Positions 1 through 6,336 of a stretch of 11,506 bases of DNA are shown here, piece by piece (within the stretch, counting starts at the first letter, position 1; each line of letters opens with the position of its first letter). The stretch is taken from NCBI GenBank assembly GCA_018827685.1, contig JAHJXD010000071.1:1-11506 (forward strand). The letters run 5' to 3'. Source of the DNA: Patescibacteria group bacterium (GTDB taxonomy: Bacteria > Patescibacteriota > Patescibacteriia > Patescibacteriales > GWC2-42-12). The position numbers and the translations under genes are program-made. The notes beneath the pieces are model-generated. The model searched no databases and was not told where the DNA came from. It saw nothing but the letters and a program-made list of their open reading frames with translations.

Positions 1-276
1 CCATATATTGTTTTTTGGCTTCTATGTTCATAGAATATATTAGGTTAATAATTAGCCCAATATATTACCATAAATTTCAGTGTCTTTTTAGATGATGTAT
101 CAATGAGCCTCTTGGTGTCATTTTAGATGATGTGATGCGTTTGTTTGACTATTTTATTTTGTTGATATATCATTAGTTTGATTCCAGAATCCAACGCTTG
201 ATACTCTTAAGAAAATTGCGAAAGTTCTTAAAATAAGCGTTGATGATTTAATCAATTAGGGGACAGTCCCAAATTA
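1..276. other. Gene-poor left end with a direct repeat and a regulator remnant
   Basis: No intact gene is visible on either strand in this AT-rich stretch. It contains a 19-bp direct repeat with one mismatch (80-98 and 115-133, GTGTCWTTTTAGATGATGT), the C-terminal remnant of a helix-turn-helix gene (182-259) and a GGGGACAGTCCC dyad (259-270) just before the tRNA-Thr. The combination looks like a scar of rearrangement or of past mobile-element activity, which is an inference. The window edge may also cut a larger feature. Confidence 0.5.
182..259 (+). pseudogene. C-terminal fragment of an XRE-family HTH regulator
   Basis: The plus-strand frame 182-259 reads FQNPTLDTLKKIAKVLKISVDDLIN followed by TAG. 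This matches the end of the Cro/C1-type (XRE) helix-turn-helix domain, where N-P-[ST]-L-x-T-L-x-K-[IL]-A-x-[AV]-L and the final VDDLI are typical. The frame meets a TGA at 179-181, and nothing upstream in any frame resembles the first three helices (no QxxLA or SxxSxxExG motif). I therefore read it as a truncated gene whose 5' part was lost or replaced at about position 180. The fragment cannot form the DNA-recognition helix on its own. It is followed directly by the GGGGACAGTCCC dyad and tRNA-Thr. Confidence 0.6.
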
Positions 277-349
277 GCCGATGTAGCTCAACTGGTAGAG
301 CAATGGTATCGTAAACCATAGGTTGTCGGTTCAATTCCGACCATCGGCT
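277..349 (+). tRNA. tRNA-Thr (anticodon CGT)
   Basis: A complete cloverleaf folds. The acceptor stem GCCGATG (277-283) pairs with CATCGGC (342-348). The D stem is GCTC (286-289)/GAGC (298-301). The anticodon stem ATGGT (303-307)/ACCAT (315-319) encloses loop ATCGTAA with anticodon CGT at 310-312, which reads ACG (Thr). The T stem GTCGG/CCGAC closes the loop TTCAATT. The discriminator is T (349). No CCA is encoded, so the ends need a nucleotidyltransferase. It is the only plus-strand gene in the window and faces the ftsB-like gene. A GGGGACAGTCCC dyad ends 6 nt upstream, and no clear promoter or terminator is visible. Confidence 0.95.
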
Positions 350-444
350 CATGAAGCTGGTCGCATAATTATTTTCTATTGCAATTCTCATATTTTGGTC
401 AAAATCAAAAGCGCATTCGGCCACAGTCCCATTATGCAACAAGT

Positions 445-876
445 TTATTTAAAAAAATAAGTCAGCCACTTTTTGGGATTAGACTTTTTTATTTCTGGCT
501 TTGTTTTTTCATACCCAGGTATATTAAAAATTGTAGCGCCAGAAGAAACGTTGGCCTGAGTATCGCCAGCCGCCATTTTTATTATCGTCAATTCTTCACC
601 AGGCTTTTTTAGGCCTAAATTAAGCCTAGCCTGCTCCTCAGCGAATTGATCTGATTCTAAATAAGAAACAAAGTTTTTTAAATCATCGCTTTTATTTTGC
701 AAATCAAAAATGTTTTGTTTAAGCTCGCTTATTTCTTTATTAATCCTGTGCTGCTTTATCGCGTTTTTTGCCAAGGGAAAACTTACTAAAATAATGACGG
801 CCAGACCAAGTAAAGCTAAAAATTTTTGATTAAAAAATATTTTTTCAAAATAATTATTTTTGCGCCGATTCATCAT
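445..876 (-). CDS. FtsB/DivIC-like septum formation initiator
   Basis: The 143-residue protein has a short basic cytoplasmic N terminus, one membrane span (about residues 18-36), a coiled coil (about 42-75) and then SYLESDQFAEEQARLNLGLKKPGEE. That last stretch is the conserved 'E-x-x-AR-x-x-LG-x-x-KPGE' end of the FtsB/DivIC family (PF04977). In other bacteria these proteins join FtsL and FtsQ (DivIB) to activate septal wall synthesis. A further 45-residue tail ends in NPKKWLTYFFK and is longer than in typical FtsB. Two adjacent ATG codons (874-876 and 871-873) could serve as start. It is the last gene of its operon, 15 nt after the 62-residue membrane protein. FtsL or other coiled-coil anchors are possible alternatives, but the KPGE motif favours FtsB/DivIC. 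Confidence 0.85.
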   Translation of the reverse strand: MMNRRKNNYFEKIFFNQKFLALLGLAVIILVSFPLAKNAIKQHRINKEISELKQNIFDLQNKSDDLKNFVSYLESDQFAEEQARLNLGLKKPGEELTIIKMAAGDTQANVSSGATIFNIPGYEKTKPEIKKSNPKKWLTYFFK

Positions 877-891
877 ATGACATTGAAATAG

Positions 892-1080
892 TTATAAAAT
901 TATTATACCAATAATCAACCAAAATATCAAAATATAGTTTAAATTTAAATAAGCCAAAATAATTCCAGGCCAAAAAATTTCCAAACAAGAAAAAATTAAT
1001 ATAGCGCCGGTTAGGACATAAAATAATTCATAAAAAAAATTATTCACCCCGCTATATTTAATTTCGTTCATATTATTCAT
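892..1080 (-). CDS. Small two-span membrane protein of unknown function
   Basis: The protein has 62 residues starting MNNMNEIKYSG. The C-terminal two thirds are hydrophobic and form two spans (about residues 21-38 and 47-62), separated by a short turn with Trp-Pro-Gly. I chose the ATG at 1080. Upstream starts would overlap the end of the preceding gene and translate through the GGGACTGTCCC dyad (1089-1099), giving an implausible MGQSL extension. A second ATG at 1071 is also possible. An extended -10 promoter (1100-1108) precedes it with a leader of about 13 nt, and the ftsB-like gene follows 15 nt downstream. The pairing with ftsB suggests a role at the membrane during division, but no family assignment is possible from sequence alone. 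Confidence 0.7.
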   Translation of the reverse strand: MNNMNEIKYSGVNNFFYELFYVLTGAILIFSCLEIFWPGIILAYLNLNYILIFWLIIGIIIL

Positions 1081-1088
1081 GCTGATTA

Positions 1089-1099
1089 GGGACTGTCCC
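1089..1099. promoter_or_regulatory. GGGACTGTCCC dyad at a promoter start site
   Basis: This is an 11-bp perfect dyad (5-bp arms around one central base) between the stop codon of the 471-residue protein gene and the start of the 62-residue protein gene. On the minus strand it begins directly after a TATAAT hexamer, so it would cover the transcription start. Similar copies lie at 260-270, 423-430 (partial) and 6298-6306 (partial). It could be an operator or a dispersed palindromic repeat. Confidence 0.5.
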
Positions 1100-1108
1100 A
1101 TTATATCA
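1100..1108 (-). promoter_or_regulatory. Extended -10 promoter for the small membrane protein and ftsB-like genes
   Basis: On the minus strand 1108-1100 reads TGATATAAT, an exact extended -10 (TGn plus TATAAT). No good -35 box is visible 17 nt upstream, which is normal for extended -10 promoters. The predicted start is near 1093, leaving a leader of about 13 nt before the ATG at 1080. The promoter lies immediately after the TAG (1109-1111) of the upstream gene, so the last two genes of the block may be expressed independently of the glycan genes. Confidence 0.5.
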
Positions 1109-2524
1109 CTACCTGTTAAAATATTTTTTAAATTTTTGCAACAAGGCAGTTCCCGAAAGATCAACTTTAATTTCTTTTATTATTATTTCTCCTTGGGTTA
1201 ATTTTTCAGCTTTAAGACAAGGAACTGAAATTAAAAATTGATATTTGCCATTTTCTTGATAAGCCTTGGTTAAATCAAATTCGGCAATAGCCGTTTGCCA
1301 GTCATCAGAGTTGGCTGGAGTTTGATAATTTGTTAAAATATAATTTATTTTTTCCCCGTTGATGTCAAGATTGCCGTCTACATTTTTAAATCTTGGATCA
1401 AATAAACCACTCTCCGTAAAACTAAAAACGCCATCGCCGGAAATAATTATATCATCTTTATTTAATTCAACTTTAACCGGCTGATTTAAAGTTTTTACAG
1501 ACAGCTGTTTATAAGTCTCATTTAAATCTAAAAAAGTATCGCCAACTTTTATTTTTCCAAGGCTTGCCGGATTTACAGTTTGAGCGCTGATTAAACGACT
1601 ATTAGTAAATAAAGTCAGACTTTCTTTATTGCTTTCCGCTAACCATATTTTATTAATTAAAACAAACTGGCTTTGTTTGCTGATTATACTTTTCGTTATT
1701 ACATCATCATTGGCAATAACGCTAAAACGATAAACGGCTTCTGGCAAACCGGCTATTTTAATAATGGCTTGACGTTCATCATTATCAACTTTTTTATCAA
1801 CCACGTAAGCAGAATAAATTTCGCTGCCATTTGAATAAACTTTAATTTCAATCGAATCATTATCTAAATTAAGATTTAAATCAACAAAATTAAAAACATA
1901 ATTAAGCTCTTCTTGCTTTATATAAGTATAAAATTGATAGGAGCCGCGAAATTTATAATCAATCAGATTATTTTTCTGGCTAAATTCGTAGTTATTGAGT
2001 AAAAAATGATTTTTAAAATTATAATTATATAAAGCGATTTCATTCATGTCTGGTAAATTACCTAAAAATTGTTCAACCGTGTTATATTTTTTTTTGCGCT
2101 CAATTAACCTAGCTCCGTTTTCTCCTGGCGCAACCGGCCAGGCCAAAGACAGTTGATCGATAATTTTATTTTGCAAAGGCTTAAGATCATAACTCCAAGC
2201 GTCTTTATTGTTAAGTAAACCTATTTCCATAATCGGAAAATCAGTGGTGTTTTTAAACCGGACAGTTACTTTAGCTTGCTCAAATCTCCGTGGCGTCTTA
2301 AGGGAAAAATAAACCGGATCACCTTTAATTTCAGCTTCAGTTTTATTTATTTTAACTCTTTCTTCCGGCGCCAATTTACCGATAAAATAATTTGGCCGGC
2401 TAAAATCATAAACATAACTTACTTTACCGCTAGGTATAATTTTCATATATCCAAACCAGCCGACAGCTACCGCCAGTATTAGCCATAAAACAATTCTGAT
2501 CATTAAAATATTTTTTCTAACCAT
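1109..2524 (-). CDS. Membrane-anchored extracytoplasmic protein, unknown function
   Basis: I do not recognise a family for this 471-residue protein. It opens with a positively charged N terminus (MVRKN) and a hydrophobic segment (about residues 8-26, followed by GYMKIIPSGK). This fits a signal anchor with the remaining 440 residues outside the membrane. The body has alternating hydrophobic and polar stretches rich in Tyr, Asn, Asp and Ile and has no further spans, which suggests beta-sandwich or beta-rich domains. It has no recognised catalytic motif and no Cys-rich or sorting signal. It starts 9 nt after the stop of the preceding glycosyltransferase, and Met8 (2503) is an alternative start. 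The position suggests a surface protein linked to the glycan pathway or the division genes, but this is inference. Confidence 0.75.
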   Translation of the reverse strand: MVRKNILMIRIVLWLILAVAVGWFGYMKIIPSGKVSYVYDFSRPNYFIGKLAPEERVKINKTEAEIKGDPVYFSLKTPRRFEQAKVTVRFKNTTDFPIMEIGLLNNKDAWSYDLKPLQNKIIDQLSLAWPVAPGENGARLIERKKKYNTVEQFLGNLPDMNEIALYNYNFKNHFLLNNYEFSQKNNLIDYKFRGSYQFYTYIKQEELNYVFNFVDLNLNLDNDSIEIKVYSNGSEIYSAYVVDKKVDNDERQAIIKIAGLPEAVYRFSVIANDDVITKSIISKQSQFVLINKIWLAESNKESLTLFTNSRLISAQTVNPASLGKIKVGDTFLDLNETYKQLSVKTLNQPVKVELNKDDIIISGDGVFSFTESGLFDPRFKNVDGNLDINGEKINYILTNYQTPANSDDWQTAIAEFDLTKAYQENGKYQFLISVPCLKAEKLTQGEIIIKEIKVDLSGTALLQKFKKYFNR

Positions 2525-2533
2525 CGTAATAAT

Positions 2534-3694
2534 TTAGTTTTGTATTAATATTTCCAAGTACTTTTTGGCAGTTTTCTCCCAGCTAAATTTTTTAATATGT
2601 TCTAATCCTCTTTCAACTAATTTATTTTTCAAATTTTCATCCGTTAAAATTTTCCGCATCCCTCGTGCTATATCGCTAATATTGTAAGGATCAATCATTA
2701 AAGCGGCGTCTCCGATAACTTCTGGCAAGCTAGCGGCATAACTAGCCACTACTGGCGTGCCTGAGGCCATGGCTTCAAGCGGGGGAAAACCAAAACCTTC
2801 ATAAAATGAAGGAAAAACAAAAACCGAAGCTAAATTATAAAGATAAATTTTATCTTCATAAGCAATATAACCTAAAAATTTAATATCATCTTTAAATTCA
2901 GAAAGCCCCCATTCTTTATAAATATTATCACTCTTCCAACCCTTGCCCCCGGCTATTATTAATTTATAATCTCGCAATTCGCAATTCGCAATTCGCAATT
3001 CATTATATGCCTTAATTATACCATCAACATTTTTTCTTGGCTCAATTGTGCCCAAATATAATATATATTTTTCAGGAAGATTATATTTACGTTTAATTTT
3101 AAATAAACATTTTTGCTCCTCTGATCCATGCGCCGCGTCTGTGATCCGTTTATATCTTTCTTCTATGCCAGAATAAATAACTTTAATTTTGTCCGGACTT
3201 ATTCCGCATAATTCAATAATATCTTTTTTAGTATTTTCGGAAATTGCAATAATCTGATTAAATTGTTTTAACAAATTTTTAACATTGGTCATTCTATGCC
3301 AAAAATTTTTACGCCGGCTAAAAAATTCTTTATATCTTAAAAATGATAAATCATGAACAGTTATTATTTTTTTAACATTATTTGATAAGCCGATAAAATT
3401 AATATGCGGCATAAAAAACACTTCCACTCCAAGCTCTTTATCTATTTTAGGATAATTAAAAAATTTAAAAAATAAATAATTTAAAATCTTGTTTGGATAA
3501 TTATATTTTACTAATTTAACATTTTTTCCGTTAAATTCCCGCATATTCGGACAATTGCCAAATGAATTATAAAAAAGCCGGTATTCATTATGATTATCCA
3601 GCTTTAAAATTTCTTTAATTAAATTCAGAGTATATTCGGACACGCCGCTATATCGCGCGTCCATTAAAGTACGAATGTCTATTCCAATTTTCAT
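2534..3694 (-). CDS. Family 4 glycosyltransferase (GT-B fold) with repeat-derived insertions
   Basis: The 386-residue protein has the two-domain layout of GT4 enzymes (Glycos_transf_1). The N-terminal domain contains a GVSEY loop (17-21) and TVHDLSFLR (112-120). The C-terminal nucleotide-sugar domain has YLGTIEPRKN (213-222) and FYEGFGFPPLEAMASGTPVVAS (about 297-318), with the EX7E pair at Glu299 and Glu307. LPEVIGDAALMIDP (323-336) follows. It would transfer a sugar from a nucleotide donor to a lipid-linked glycan on the cytoplasmic face. Two loops look repeat-derived: residues about 183-192 (RITDAAHGSE) and 232-241 (ELRIANCELR, from a 4 x 7-bp DNA repeat). The gene starts 5 nt after the WbaZ-like gene. 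Donor and acceptor cannot be read from the sequence. Confidence 0.92.
   Translation of the reverse strand: MKIGIDIRTLMDARYSGVSEYTLNLIKEILKLDNHNEYRLFYNSFGNCPNMREFNGKNVKLVKYNYPNKILNYLFFKFFNYPKIDKELGVEVFFMPHINFIGLSNNVKKIITVHDLSFLRYKEFFSRRKNFWHRMTNVKNLLKQFNQIIAISENTKKDIIELCGISPDKIKVIYSGIEERYKRITDAAHGSEEQKCLFKIKRKYNLPEKYILYLGTIEPRKNVDGIIKAYNELRIANCELRDYKLIIAGGKGWKSDNIYKEWGLSEFKDDIKFLGYIAYEDKIYLYNLASVFVFPSFYEGFGFPPLEAMASGTPVVASYAASLPEVIGDAALMIDPYNISDIARGMRKILTDENLKNKLVERGLEHIKKFSWEKTAKKYLEILIQN
2974..3001. repeat. Heptanucleotide tandem repeat, 4 x GCAATTC, inside the glycosyltransferase gene
   Basis: Four perfect head-to-tail copies of GCAATTC (GAATTGC on the coding strand) occupy 2974-3001. Seven is not a multiple of three, so the repeat is read as ELRIANC-ELR in successive frames. 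Gain or loss of one or two units would shift the reading frame and remove the catalytic C-terminal half, while a change of three units would add or remove seven residues. It sits in the loop before LIIAGG of the nucleotide-sugar domain. Confidence 0.9.
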
Positions 3695-3699
3695 AGATT

Positions 3700-4803
3700 T
3701 TAAATTTTAAATTCCTCATATTCCTCATCTACAAAATTTTTTATTTTTTTCTTAAATATTTCTACGCTAAATTGCTCGGAATGTTGCTTGATAATTTCAG
3801 GATCAAACTTGGCGGCGTCAAAATTAGTTAAAGCCTGAACCAAACTATCTGCTGTCTGTTCATTAAAAAATATTCCTGTAACACCGTCTTGCATTATTTC
3901 TAGCGCTCCGCCAGAGCGAAAAGCAATCACTGGTCTGCCAGAAGCCATTGCTTCAACAACAGTAATGCCAAAATCTTCCTCTTGCGGATTAATAAACGCG
4001 ATACAATGACTGTATAAATCTGTTTTAGTTTCGTCATTTACGCACCCTAAAAATTCAATATTACTATCTTTGCCAGCGATTTTTTTCAAACGCTCCAAAT
4101 CAACGCCATCGCCGAATATTTTAAGTTTTTTACCTAACCTCTTAAACGTTTCTATAACAATATCAACCCGCTTATATGGCGCTAACCTGCCGCCAATCAA
4201 AAAATAATCACCAATTTTGTCAGAAATTTTAAACTGATTAATTTGTACCGGCGGATAAATTACGATTGATTCCCTTTTATAATATTTTTTTATTCTTTTA
4301 GCTACAAAACAAGAATTAGCAATATATTTGTCAACCCTGTCCGCGGCCAACCGATCCCACATTCTAATATAATTTAACACCAGAGAAATCACTTTTTTAA
4401 AATATTTATTATATTTTAAATCACAAATATACTGATGAGTGTCGCTCCAAAGATAACGCGTCGGCGTATGACAATAACAAATATGCAAAGTATGGCTTGA
4501 AGTAATAACGCCTTTGGCAAAAGCGCTGGCGTCAGAAATTACCACATCAAAACCGTTTAAATCAAAAAATTCCACGGCCATGGGCATAAATGGCATATAC
4601 CACTGATAATGCTTAATCCCGCCGGGCAATCTTTGAATAATTGAAGTTTCTATATGGCGATTTTTAAAATATTTATCAGCATGCTTCTTTTCGTAAAGCA
4701 AAGTATAAATAGGAGCATTGGGAAACATGTCCGCTAAAACTTTTAAAACTTTTTCCGCGCCGCCATCTTGAACTAAATGATCATGGATTAAAGCTACTTT
4801 CAT
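3700..4803 (-). CDS. WbaZ-like family 4 glycosyltransferase
   Basis: The 367-residue GT-B enzyme starts MKVALIHDHLVQDGGAEKVL, the N terminus typical of the WbaZ/mannosyltransferase-like GT4 subgroup. CYCHTPTRYLW (109-119) is also characteristic of that subgroup. The C-terminal domain carries GGRLAPYKRVD (204-214) for the donor phosphate and PQEEDFGITVVEAMASGRPVIA (273-294), with the EX7E residues Glu276 and Glu284. Known members add mannose or related sugars to lipid-linked O-antigen or exopolysaccharide units; the sugar here is not predictable. The gene lies 47 nt after the lipid-carrier transferase, and that gap contains a weak promoter-like CATAAT. It is only 5 nt before the next glycosyltransferase, so the two enzymes are probably translated from one mRNA and act in sequence. 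Confidence 0.92.
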   Translation of the reverse strand: MKVALIHDHLVQDGGAEKVLKVLADMFPNAPIYTLLYEKKHADKYFKNRHIETSIIQRLPGGIKHYQWYMPFMPMAVEFFDLNGFDVVISDASAFAKGVITSSHTLHICYCHTPTRYLWSDTHQYICDLKYNKYFKKVISLVLNYIRMWDRLAADRVDKYIANSCFVAKRIKKYYKRESIVIYPPVQINQFKISDKIGDYFLIGGRLAPYKRVDIVIETFKRLGKKLKIFGDGVDLERLKKIAGKDSNIEFLGCVNDETKTDLYSHCIAFINPQEEDFGITVVEAMASGRPVIAFRSGGALEIMQDGVTGIFFNEQTADSLVQALTNFDAAKFDPEIIKQHSEQFSVEIFKKKIKNFVDEEYEEFKI

Positions 4804-4850
4804 GAATAAATATTATGTAATAAAGTATAATATATATCAGGAGCCCATTT

Positions 4851-6287
4851 TTACTCCACTTTTCTCCCCTTTATAATCGCCAACGGAGTTCTAACTAAAA
4901 TGCCAATATCAAGCAATAGTGACCAATTCTCAATATAATAACTGTCTAATTTAACCTCGTCTTCAAAACTTAAATCACTTCGCCCGGAAATTTGCGCTAA
5001 ACCGGTAATGCCAGGCTTGATTGATAAAACTTTTTTATGGCGAGATTCGTATCTTGCGGTTTCCATGGTCATGTGGCAGCGCGGACCGACTAAACTAATA
5101 TCGCCTTTAAAAACATTGACAAGCTGAGGAAGCTCATCAATACTCCATCTTCTAATAAATTTTCCGACTCGGGTGATTCGAGGATCATCTTTAATTTTAT
5201 GAAGCGGACCTGCCTGACGCGTATTATATTTTTCATCCACTATTAATTTTTCTAACATTTTATTGCCTTCAGTGGTAGCTCCCGGACCTTCGCCGTCGCA
5301 AAGATGCGCGAGCATGGAACGGAACTTATAAAATAAAAATTTTCTTCCATGCTGACCAGAGCGATAATCTAAATAAAAAATTGAGCCGTGGGAATCTAAT
5401 TTTATCGCCAAGATGGTAAAAATCAAGATTGGACTGAAAATAATAAAAAGAGTTGTGGAACCGACAACATCAAAAATTCTTTTTATAATTCTTCCCCAAC
5501 CTTCAAGCGGTGTCTTTTTTACTTCTACCACCGGTATGCCGGCAATTTCGGAAACTTCGGTTTTTAATACTTTAGCTCCAAGCAAATCGGCCGCATACTT
5601 AAAAATAATATGATTTTCATCGGCAAAATCAAATAATCGAATCACCTCGGCTTTGCTTAAATTCGGATCGCTCTGCATAATTTCATCAACCTGGCAAATT
5701 TTTATAAATTCAGCTAAATCCTCCTCTGCTTCCATATTAAAATTTTTCAAACGTTTTACAACCTCATAACCTGAATTTTTTCGACTGGAAAATTCATAGA
5801 TTAAAGCGTCAGTAGTATTGCTATCGCCCACTAAAACGATGTTATGGATGCCAATGCCATATCTTAATAGAGTTCTTTGTACTGACCTAATAATAATTCT
5901 GGCAAAACTTATATAAACTATAGCTAACAACCAGCCGGCCAAAACTATAAAGCGAGAAGAAAAAAGTTCTCTGAAAGCAAAAATTATAATTACTATTAAC
6001 ATCAGCCCGGTCGAGCAAGCCAAAATCACCTGATAAACTTCCTCGGTTAAACGACGCGAACCTTTTATATTGTACAAACCGGCTAAAGCGAAAATAATCA
6101 GCCAAGCCAAAGCAATTAACAATAAAATCTGAAAATAATCGCTGAAAGGCAAGCTAAAAATCACAGGTCTGATTTCAGTCGCTACGCCGGCAAAGCGTAA
6201 ATTATAAGCCGAAATTCCGGCCAAAATAATCATTAAAAAATCCAACGGCACAAGTAAAAATGAAAAAAAAAGTTCTGATTTCTTCAT
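4851..6287 (-). CDS. Polyprenyl-phosphate sugar-1-phosphate transferase (initiating, WbaP/WcaJ type)
   Basis: This 478-residue membrane enzyme would start glycan assembly by moving a sugar 1-phosphate from a nucleotide sugar to undecaprenyl phosphate. It has four N-terminal spans (about 8-29, 51-71, 87-106, 112-134), then a nucleotide-fold linker (IVLVGDSN, 150-157), a membrane-inserted helix (272-295) and the PF02397 catalytic domain. That domain carries YKFRSM (320-325), RRWSIDELPQLVNVFKGD (379-396, catalytic pair Asp384-Glu385) and KPGITGLAQISGR (424-436). The usual GPRP motif reads GPRC (401-404), an uncommon change. I chose the ATG at 6287. The TTG at 6308 would add MGLSLII and begin inside a dyad at the predicted transcription start. 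It is the first gene of the glycan block. Confidence 0.93.
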   Translation of the reverse strand: MKKSELFFSFLLVPLDFLMIILAGISAYNLRFAGVATEIRPVIFSLPFSDYFQILLLIALAWLIIFALAGLYNIKGSRRLTEEVYQVILACSTGLMLIVIIIFAFRELFSSRFIVLAGWLLAIVYISFARIIIRSVQRTLLRYGIGIHNIVLVGDSNTTDALIYEFSSRKNSGYEVVKRLKNFNMEAEEDLAEFIKICQVDEIMQSDPNLSKAEVIRLFDFADENHIIFKYAADLLGAKVLKTEVSEIAGIPVVEVKKTPLEGWGRIIKRIFDVVGSTTLFIIFSPILIFTILAIKLDSHGSIFYLDYRSGQHGRKFLFYKFRSMLAHLCDGEGPGATTEGNKMLEKLIVDEKYNTRQAGPLHKIKDDPRITRVGKFIRRWSIDELPQLVNVFKGDISLVGPRCHMTMETARYESRHKKVLSIKPGITGLAQISGRSDLSFEDEVKLDSYYIENWSLLLDIGILVRTPLAIIKGRKVE

Positions 6288-6297
6288 AATAATTAAA

Positions 6298-6306
6298 GAC
6301 AGTCCC
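6298..6306. promoter_or_regulatory. Partial GACAGTCCC dyad at the glycan-operon start site
   Basis: GACAGTCCC (6298-6306) is an incomplete copy of the GGGACWGTCCC dyad also found at 260-270, 423-430 and 1089-1099. It shares the flanking AATTATG-like sequence with the other copies. On the minus strand it follows a CATAAT hexamer (6308-6313), so it covers the predicted transcription start, the same geometry as at 1089-1099. Confidence 0.4.
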
Positions 6307-6307
6307 A

Positions 6308-6336
6308 ATTATGGACTTATATTTCACTAATATCAA
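6308..6336 (-). promoter_or_regulatory. Sigma-70-type promoter of the glycan operon, -35 box inside rnpB
   Basis: On the minus strand TTGATA (6336-6331) is followed after exactly 17 nt by CATAAT (6313-6308), each one mismatch from the TTGACA/TATAAT consensus. The predicted start is near 6301, giving a leader of about 14 nt before the ATG at 6287. The -35 box lies within the 3' strand of RNase P RNA helix P1, so the RNA gene and the promoter share sequence. No strong rnpB terminator is visible, and read-through from rnpB is also possible. Confidence 0.6.

Noticed and set aside
179..181. TGA recoded as glycine (as in Gracilibacteria), which would extend the XRE fragment
   Set aside because: Long conserved genes such as lepA and recJ contain no in-frame TGA and use ordinary GGN glycine codons. 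Reading through TGA here does not restore an XRE domain.
248..442. 64-residue minus-strand reading frame
   Set aside because: It runs antisense through the whole tRNA-Thr and ends inside the dyad repeat. It shows no recognisable domain, so I treat it as chance.
350..444. Terminator between tRNA-Thr and the convergent ftsB-like gene
   Set aside because: I looked for a stem followed by a T run on both strands and found only weak A/T complementarity.
1081..1164. Longer N terminus for the 62-residue membrane protein
   Set aside because: It overlaps the end of the upstream gene by 56 nt and translates the promoter and the dyad. The ATG at 1080 fits the spacing.
2974..3001. CRISPR-like or spacer array
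   Set aside because: The units are 7 bp with no spacers. It is a microsatellite. No CRISPR array or cas gene was seen anywhere in the window.
6288..6308. TTG start that would lengthen the sugar transferase by seven residues
   Set aside because: The extension (MGLSLII) would begin at the edge of the -10 box and upstream of the predicted transcription start. MKKSELFF at 6287 is the natural membrane-protein N terminus.
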